From: DATKPA01 sp051955985
GTDB lineage: Bacteria > Planctomycetota > Phycisphaerae > WQYP01
Direction: 5' to 3'
Length of the DNA stretch: 24,976 bases
Assembly (NCBI GenBank): GCA_051955985.1
Contig: JBQCGD010000001.1
Location: 1 to 24,976, forward strand
The position numbers and the translations under genes were made by a program. Below are positions 16,290-22,000 of this stretch, piece by piece. Position 1 is the first letter of the stretch. Every line of letters begins with the position of its first letter. The notes below the pieces were generated by a model. It searched no databases. It was not told where the DNA came from and was given only the letters and a program-made list of their open reading frames with translations.

Positions 16290-17576
16290 ATGATTCCCAT
16301 CGGCACCGACCGCCCCCAACGCACCATCCCCTGGATGAATTACCTGCTGATTGCGGCCAATGTCATCATGTACCTGGTCAGCCACACCGCGCCCCCGGGG
16401 CACCCGCGCGATTCCCTCACCAACCTCGCCCCCTGGTGCGACCGCTACATCCTCAACCCCGAACATCTCCGCCTTTACCAGTTCCTCACTTACCAGTTCC
16501 TCCACGAAAACATCGGCCACATCTTCTTCAACATGCTCTTCCTCTACGTCTTCGGAAATAACCTCAACGAAAAACTCGGACAATGGGGCTACCTCCTGTT
16601 TTACCTCACCGGCGGCGTCCTCGCTGGCTGCGGCCAGGTCCTCACTTCCAGCAACCCCACCCTCGGCGCCAGCGGAGCCATCTCCGCCGTCACCGGCTTG
16701 TTCCTCGTCCTGCTCCCCCGCACCAACATCCGCCTCTTCATCTGGATCTTTGTCTATGTCGATGTCTGGGAAATCCCTTCCCTCTACTTCATCCTCTTTT
16801 CCGTCCTCAAGGATTTCTTCGAGCCCCTGATCTGGCGCGACACCCAGACCGCCCACGCCGCCCACATCGCCGGCAACATCTCCGGCTTTGCCCTCGGCTG
16901 GATCCTCATCGCCGCACACCTCGTCCAGCGCGATCATTACGACCTCCTCGCCCTCCTGAACCGCTGGCGACGACGCCGCCAGTACGAATCTCTCGTCGCC
17001 GGAGGATACGACCCCTTCGGCCCTGCCCGCTCCCTGCAAAACGATCGCAACGAACCCGCCGCACACGACAATCCCCGCCTCCTGGCGCTCCGGGGCCAGG
17101 TCGCCGATCTGATCCGCCAGCAGCAACTCCCCGCCGCCGCCACGACCTACCTCGAATTGCGTGCCCTCGATCCCCGCCAGGTTCTCCCCCCCCAGGAGCA
17201 GCTCGACGTCGCCAACCAGTTCATGACCGCAGGCCAGCACCCCAACGCCGCCGCTGCCTACGAAGAATTTCTCCGCGTCTATCCGACCGATCATCAACGT
17301 GATCAGATCATGCTGGTGCTCGCCCTCATCTACGCCCGCTACCTCGCGAATCCCCGCCGTGCCATCGAGCTTTTCCAGGCCGTCATCCCCCGCATGCACG
17401 ATGCCCACCAACGCCAATGGGCCGAGGGAGAACTCGCACAACTCACCAAATCCACGGCACCCGCGCCCCCGCCGCTGCCGCCCGCCTCCTCCGCACACCC
17501 GCTTGCTTCCCCCCCGCCCCCCCCACCACCCCCGCCGCCGCCACCCCCGCCGCCGGCAGCCTCGCCCATCAAATGA
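16290..17576 (+). CDS. Rhomboid serine protease with TPR-like, Pro-rich tail
   Basis: 428 residues. Rhomboids cleave membrane-spanning segments within the bilayer. Residues 15-212 hold the helical core: HENIGHIFFN (72-81), with His77 and Asn81 of the HxxxN motif, GASGA (126-130) with catalytic Ser128, and AAHIAGNISGFALG with catalytic His192. Residues about 260-385 look like TPR-type helical repeats (ANQFMTAGQHPNAAAAYEEF; ALIYARYLANPRRAIELFQ). The end is a polyproline tract, residues about 390-420. The ATG at 16290 has GGAAG 10-15 bases upstream, rather far. It diverges from metK and is followed by tRNA-Pro. TPR tails on rhomboids may recruit partners; substrates are unknown. Two single-pass membrane proteins are encoded nearby (19442 and 22001), but no link is shown. 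Confidence 0.92.
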   Translation: MIPIGTDRPQRTIPWMNYLLIAANVIMYLVSHTAPPGHPRDSLTNLAPWCDRYILNPEHLRLYQFLTYQFLHENIGHIFFNMLFLYVFGNNLNEKLGQWGYLLFYLTGGVLAGCGQVLTSSNPTLGASGAISAVTGLFLVLLPRTNIRLFIWIFVYVDVWEIPSLYFILFSVLKDFFEPLIWRDTQTAHAAHIAGNISGFALGWILIAAHLVQRDHYDLLALLNRWRRRRQYESLVAGGYDPFGPARSLQNDRNEPAAHDNPRLLALRGQVADLIRQQQLPAAATTYLELRALDPRQVLPPQEQLDVANQFMTAGQHPNAAAAYEEFLRVYPTDHQRDQIMLVLALIYARYLANPRRAIELFQAVIPRMHDAHQRQWAEGELAQLTKSTAPAPPPLPPASSAHPLASPPPPPPPPPPPPPPPAASPIK

Positions 17577-17604
17577 AAAGCTGCTATAGTGTCCGCTCGA
17601 AGCA

Positions 17605-17679
17605 CGGGGCGTAGCTCAGCCTGGCTAGAGCGCCTGGTTTGGGACCAGGAAGTCGCAGGTTCAAATCCTGTCGCCCCGA
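17605..17679 (+). tRNA. tRNA-Pro (anticodon TGG)
   Basis: Acceptor CGGGGCG pairs with CGCCCCG, discriminator A. Anticodon stem CCTGG/CCAGG encloses TTTGGGA, giving TGG. The T-arm has AGGTTCAAATCCT. CCA is not encoded. A -10-like TATAGT stands at 17585-17590, 14 bases before the tRNA, without a clear -35 in the end of the rhomboid gene. Confidence 0.96.
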
Positions 17680-17912
17680 TTCCCCTTCCCTCACAATCCC
17701 TTCTCCGCACCCACCCGCCCCCCGCGACCATCCCCAACGCCCCCCGACGCCACCCTCCCTCTCCTCCCCCCCACTTCACAGTCGCATAACCGTTTTTACC
17801 GCGATAAGATGGAACCATCAGTCGATTTCTGGCCGATGATCGATCGCGGGTGGAAGATTTCGGCACCCCGTGCGTCTGTTCAAGCGAATCCACTGCAGCG
17901 AAGGAGCCTTGG
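17680..17912. other. C-rich leader region before the GTPase gene
   Basis: 233 bases. 17680-17775 is a pyrimidine-rich low-complexity run dominated by C. The rest holds no clear promoter. The frame of the GTPase gene can be extended to GTG at 17850, but the AAGGAG at 17901 favours the later start. Confidence 0.5.
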
Positions 17913-19262
17913 GTGAGTGATACGATGATGGGCACTTCACGATCTTCCGCACTCTCCGGCGGATCGATCGATCAGGGCGCTCCAGTGAATGAAAGTGTCG
18001 CCATTCCCCTCGTCAAGCGGGTCACCTGCCCCCATTGCTGGTTCGAATTCCGCCCCGAGCAGATCCTCTGGGTCGCCCAGCACGAAGAACTCATGGGCGA
18101 CCCCATCCTCAGGGAAGAACCCCTCCGCTTCCTCCCCACCCGCTTCACCGTCGAAGGCCAGGCCATCGACGCCCGCGGTATGATCTGCCACTCCCTCGCC
18201 TGCCCCGCCTGCCACCTCATCCTCCCACGCGTTCTCATCGAAAACGAAGTCACCGTCATCTCCATCATCGGCTCCGCCGGCTCCGGCAAATCCAACTTCC
18301 TTGCCACCATGACCTGGGAAATGCGCCAACGCCTCGCCAAGGACTTCGCCATCATCTTTGCCGACGGCGACAAAGAGGCCAACTGGATCGTCAATCGCTA
18401 CGAGGAAACACTCTTCCTCCCCGAAAATCCCGAACTCCCCGTCGTCCTCGACAAAACCCGCACCCAGGGCGACCTCTATCGCTCCGTCAACATCCACGGC
18501 CAGGAAACCCAGCTCCCCAAGCCCTTCCTCTTCTCCCTCCACCCCGGCGCCGATCACCCCCGCGCCGCCCTCCGCGCCAAGCTCGGCCGCATCGTCTGCC
18601 TCTACGACAACGCCGGTGAACACTACAACGTCGGCGCCGACACCTCCCTCACCCCCGTCACACGCCACCTCTCCCGCTCCAAGGTCCTCATGTTCCTCCT
18701 CGACCCCACCCAGGACCCCCGCTTCCGCGCCAAGTGCAAGGGCGTCTCACACGACCCCCAGGTCCAGGAACCCCTCCACACCGTCCGCCAGGAAAACATC
18801 CTCTCCGAAGCCGCCATCCGCTTCCGCAAACACACCGGCCTCTCCGCCTACCAGAAATGCGACCGCCCCCTCCTCGTCCTCGTCGGCAAAAGCGATATCT
18901 GGGCCCCCCTCATCCCCGATGAAGACCTCGTCACCGAGCCCATCCTCAAAGACTCGGCAGCCACCTCCGGCGAACACCTCGCCGCACTCGACATGGACCG
19001 CATCGAACGCATCAGCGTCAAACTCCGCCGACTCCTCCTCGATGCCACCCCCGAAGTCGTCAGCAACGCCGAAGATTTCTCCGACGAAGTCCTCTACATG
19101 CCCGTCAGCGCCCTCGGCCACTCCCCCGAAAAATACCCCGACAAAAACGGCCTCCTCATCAAACCCAAAGACGTCGCACCCCACTGGGTCACCATCCCCC
19201 TTCTCTACAGCTACGCCCGCTGGTCCACCGGCCTCATCGCCGGCGTCCGCGGCGGCAAGTAA
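17913..19262 (+). CDS. Zinc-ribbon TRAFAC-type GTPase of a GAP1 system
   Basis: 449 residues from GTG 17913, chosen because AAGGAG stands six bases upstream. The N-terminus has a split zinc ribbon, C39-P-H-C42 and C97-P-A-C100. The GTPase domain shows G1 GSAGSGKS (120-127), a G3-like YDNAGE with Asp232 and Gly235, a variant G4 VGKSD (324-328; Asn/Thr replaced by Gly), and G5 SAL (399-401). This fits the double-operon TRAFAC GTPases that pair with GAP1 proteins in NTP-dependent conflict systems. Such GTPases are proposed to act as switches controlling effectors. The next gene, 179 bases downstream, encodes a GAP1 protein, which supports the call. No membrane helix is seen, so it is cytoplasmic and may be recruited by its partners. 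Codons end nearly always in C. The biochemical role is not proven for the family. Confidence 0.82.
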   Translation: MSDTMMGTSRSSALSGGSIDQGAPVNESVAIPLVKRVTCPHCWFEFRPEQILWVAQHEELMGDPILREEPLRFLPTRFTVEGQAIDARGMICHSLACPACHLILPRVLIENEVTVISIIGSAGSGKSNFLATMTWEMRQRLAKDFAIIFADGDKEANWIVNRYEETLFLPENPELPVVLDKTRTQGDLYRSVNIHGQETQLPKPFLFSLHPGADHPRAALRAKLGRIVCLYDNAGEHYNVGADTSLTPVTRHLSRSKVLMFLLDPTQDPRFRAKCKGVSHDPQVQEPLHTVRQENILSEAAIRFRKHTGLSAYQKCDRPLLVLVGKSDIWAPLIPDEDLVTEPILKDSAATSGEHLAALDMDRIERISVKLRRLLLDATPEVVSNAEDFSDEVLYMPVSALGHSPEKYPDKNGLLIKPKDVAPHWVTIPLLYSYARWSTGLIAGVRGGK

Positions 19263-19363
19263 CACAATTGCCGGATCGACGAAACGCGAATGATGAACCG
19301 CGAATCAACTCTCAATAACCCGATGACAGGTGACCGAACCAGCCATCGCGCGCCCCCTTTCGG

Positions 19364-19425
19364 TCATTCGAACATTCGTCATTCGATCATTAATTCGTCA
19401 TTCGTCATTCGTCATTCGTCATTCG
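19364..19425. repeat. Tandem heptamer TCATTCG before the GAP1 gene
   Basis: Four exact contiguous units occupy 19398-19425, preceded by spaced or diverged units from 19364. The repeat ends five bases before the GGAG of the next gene's ribosome binding site (19431-19434), so it is in the leader. The rest of the 179-base gap (19263-19441) shows no other clear site. Confidence 0.9.
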
Positions 19426-19441
19426 CCGCAGGAGCGGCGCA

Positions 19442-21928
19442 ATGAGCCACGAAATCTATTACACCTCCGCCCCCGAAGGCGTGAAACGCGGCAGCAGCGG
19501 CTTCTCCACCGTTGCCGTCTCCGACAACATCCCCAAATCCCTCTGGGACCGCCTCGAATCCCTCTCCGCTTACCGCCACCAGTTCGGCGTCGCCGATGGC
19601 GAAAACGCCGGCAAAAACCCCGTCTCCTGGGCCCACTGGGTCCTCAGCGTCGCAGGAACAAACCACCACGTCCTCTCCCGCATCTGCGACTCCGGCGTCG
19701 ATCACACCCAGCGCACCAACGCCTTCGCCCATCACCTCGTCGTCGAACGCGCTGAACTCGCCGCCGCCCCCGCAGGCCCCGCCTGGCTCCTCATGCAGCC
19801 CGGCGTCATGGCCGAATCCTGGAACGGCTCCGTCGGCACAATCTCCCGCGCCGCAAAACTGCCCGCCGGCGACGCCTTCCCGGCCATCTGCCAAAAATGG
19901 AAAGAACTCACCGGCGATGCCGGCTGGGGCGGCGTCCTCGCCGACGCCTTCGTCAAATCTCCCCAAAAGCCCGTCTGCCTCCTCTTCGGCCCCGGACAGG
20001 ACATCCTCCCCCTCCTCGCCGAAACCATCGCGCTCCTCCCCGCCGCCACCCGCTGGAACGTCACCTTCAACACCTACTTCACCAGCATGCCCACCAGCGC
20101 CACCTGCCTCTGGCGCTGCTGCCTCTCCGGAACCCCCGCCGCCACCTCCGGCCTGCGATATGCCGGCGCCGGAATCGTCATCGATCTTTCCGACCCCGCA
20201 CGTCTCGGCAAGCCCGCCGAAGGAACCTACGTCACCTGCGCACGCACCGGCATGCCCCCTGCCGCCGCCGCCGCGCCGCCGGAAGCTGCAAAAAAATCCG
20301 CCGCCAAAGCCACCGCCGCAAAAACAACGCTCCCCCCCAAGGTCCCCCTCACCCAGACGCCCGCTCCCCAGGACGATGAAGAGTCCATCGATCTCAAGCC
20401 CGTCGAATTCGCCGATACCCTCCAGGGCGAAGCCCTCGAAGGCGAACCACCACAGGAGCGCGCACCCACCCAGTCCCCGCAAAAACCCCGCCGACCCCTC
20501 ATCCGCCGACGCATCACTTCCGATCTCCCCCGCACCGACTTCGCCTACGGCAACATCGAATCCGCCGCCGCCAAGGCCGCCCAGCGACGCCGCCGTCAGG
20601 TGCTCATGCTCTTCGGCGCCGCCGTCGCCTTGATCGGCTTCTCCGTCGTCCTCGTCGTCATCTCCATGATCACCAACGCCCCGCCCGAACTCCCCCCAAT
20701 CCTCAAGCCCAACCACACCCCCACAACCGCGGCCATCGACACACCCCTTCCGCCCGCAACCGAAATCGCCCCGCCCGTCGTCCACGCACCCGTCATCCAG
20801 ACCCCCGCACCCTTGCCCGAAACCAACAACACCGTCATCGTCCAGGCCCCCAAACCCGAGCCAAAACAAACCGTCACCGCCCCCGTCGAAGTCCTCCCCG
20901 AGCACCCCGCTCTCGTCACCGTCACCGAGCCCCTCCAGTTCCCAACCCTCGGGCAAGGCATGCGCGAGACCGTCGAACAAACCATCCCCCTCCCGCCGAA
21001 TGAACTCGATACCCGCCCCGGCATCCAGAAAGTCGAAATTCGTTTCCCCCAGGCCACGGGCGACTACCCCGGCACACTGACCTTCTCCGAAAAACCCGCC
21101 GGCACCCTCTCCGCCGCCGTCCGCCCCGCCAGCCCGACAACCGCGGTCATGCTCTGGAAAAACGCTTCCAGCGAAGGCGAACCCGCCGAACTCTTCTCCC
21201 TCGGCCTCAACAAGAAGCAGGACCACCTCCGCCTGGTATGGCTCGCCGGGCCGCTCGTCCGCGATGTGGAGAACGTCCGCCGCGCCTACTGGGTCCTCCG
21301 CGCGTCCCACATCGCCGTCCAATGGAACAACCGCACCCAGGAAATCGCCTTCGCTCCCGCTGCCCCCGCCACCCTGCCGCTCGAATCACCCGGCAGCGCC
21401 CTGGCGCTCCCCACCGCCCTGCCCCGCGAAACCGTCGTGATCGCGCCAACCGAGCAGCAGATGGGCCACGGATGGGGCGCCGTCTCCTTCACCGAAACCA
21501 GTTCCAAAGACGGCGTGCTCCTCACCGGCGACAACAAGTCCCAGGTCGTCAAGTTCCAGCAGAAATCCCCCGTCGCCGCCTCCGCCCCCTGGTTCATCGT
21601 CCGCTTTTCGCCCGGATTCGATCGCGTCGAAAGCACTTTCGCCTCGCGCTTCGCCGCCGCTCAATCCGACCTGAAACAGGCCCAGGACGATGTTCATGCC
21701 GACGACGATCTCCTCGCCCAACTCGCCAAAGACGCCAACAGCAAGCTCCCCGATTCCGATCAGGTCAAACTCGTCAAAAGCAAACGCGCCGACGCCGCAA
21801 CGCTCGTCGAGGCTTACAAGAGCACCGTCGCCGGTTATAACGAACTTGATAAATTTGATATCGAACTGTCACTGCCCAACGGCGTCCACCTCGTCACCCT
21901 CAGGTTCCGCCGAACGGCACATGAATAA
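19442..21928 (+). CDS. GAP1 protein (N2 and M domains) with membrane anchor
   Basis: 828 residues; GGAG seven bases before the ATG. Residues 3 to about 140 match the GTPase-associated protein 1 N-terminal type 2 domain: EIYYTSAPEGVKRGSSGFST, LESLSAYRHQF, HVLSRICDSGVDHTQRTNAF, AHHLVVERAEL. Residues about 145-270 match the GAP1 middle domain: CLLFGPGQDILPLLAETIAL, RWNVTFNTYFTSMP, LWRCCLSG. A Pro/Ala/Lys linker (271-380) leads to QRRRR and one membrane helix (about 387-411). The Arg cluster puts the N-terminal domains in the cytoplasm and the last 415 residues outside. The outer part has a Pro/Thr stalk, a beta-rich region (about 520-700) and a helical, probably coiled-coil segment (about 735-805). 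I saw no family for the outer part and no GAP1 C-terminal domain. It lies between the GTPase and the third gene, 72 bases apart from the latter. Confidence 0.85.
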   Translation: MSHEIYYTSAPEGVKRGSSGFSTVAVSDNIPKSLWDRLESLSAYRHQFGVADGENAGKNPVSWAHWVLSVAGTNHHVLSRICDSGVDHTQRTNAFAHHLVVERAELAAAPAGPAWLLMQPGVMAESWNGSVGTISRAAKLPAGDAFPAICQKWKELTGDAGWGGVLADAFVKSPQKPVCLLFGPGQDILPLLAETIALLPAATRWNVTFNTYFTSMPTSATCLWRCCLSGTPAATSGLRYAGAGIVIDLSDPARLGKPAEGTYVTCARTGMPPAAAAAPPEAAKKSAAKATAAKTTLPPKVPLTQTPAPQDDEESIDLKPVEFADTLQGEALEGEPPQERAPTQSPQKPRRPLIRRRITSDLPRTDFAYGNIESAAAKAAQRRRRQVLMLFGAAVALIGFSVVLVVISMITNAPPELPPILKPNHTPTTAAIDTPLPPATEIAPPVVHAPVIQTPAPLPETNNTVIVQAPKPEPKQTVTAPVEVLPEHPALVTVTEPLQFPTLGQGMRETVEQTIPLPPNELDTRPGIQKVEIRFPQATGDYPGTLTFSEKPAGTLSAAVRPASPTTAVMLWKNASSEGEPAELFSLGLNKKQDHLRLVWLAGPLVRDVENVRRAYWVLRASHIAVQWNNRTQEIAFAPAAPATLPLESPGSALALPTALPRETVVIAPTEQQMGHGWGAVSFTETSSKDGVLLTGDNKSQVVKFQQKSPVAASAPWFIVRFSPGFDRVESTFASRFAAAQSDLKQAQDDVHADDDLLAQLAKDANSKLPDSDQVKLVKSKRADAATLVEAYKSTVAGYNELDKFDIELSLPNGVHLVTLRFRRTAHE

Positions 21929-22000
21929 CAACGCCCCCGCTCCCCCCTCGCGGGGCCGGGGTTTCAGATCAGAGTTCAGTCCGGCAACAGGAAGTGAGTT

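Noticed and set aside
16068..17498. Minus-strand extension of the metK frame
   Set aside because: It is antisense to the rhomboid gene with Gly/Glu-rich composition. GTG 16067 has a good ribosome site and the normal MetK N-terminus.
17605..17912. tRNA-Pro as integration site of a mobile island carrying the GTPase system
   Set aside because: No integrase, and no repeat of the tRNA 3' end was seen in the window. Codon style is the same as in the rhomboid gene upstream.
19364..19425. CRISPR array or iteron origin
   Set aside because: Units are 7 bases with no spacers and no cas genes. No replication initiator gene or DnaA boxes were noticed.
19412..21322. 636-residue minus-strand frame opposite GAP1
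   Set aside because: Gly/Asp/Glu-rich shadow. The plus-strand frame has clear GAP1 domains.
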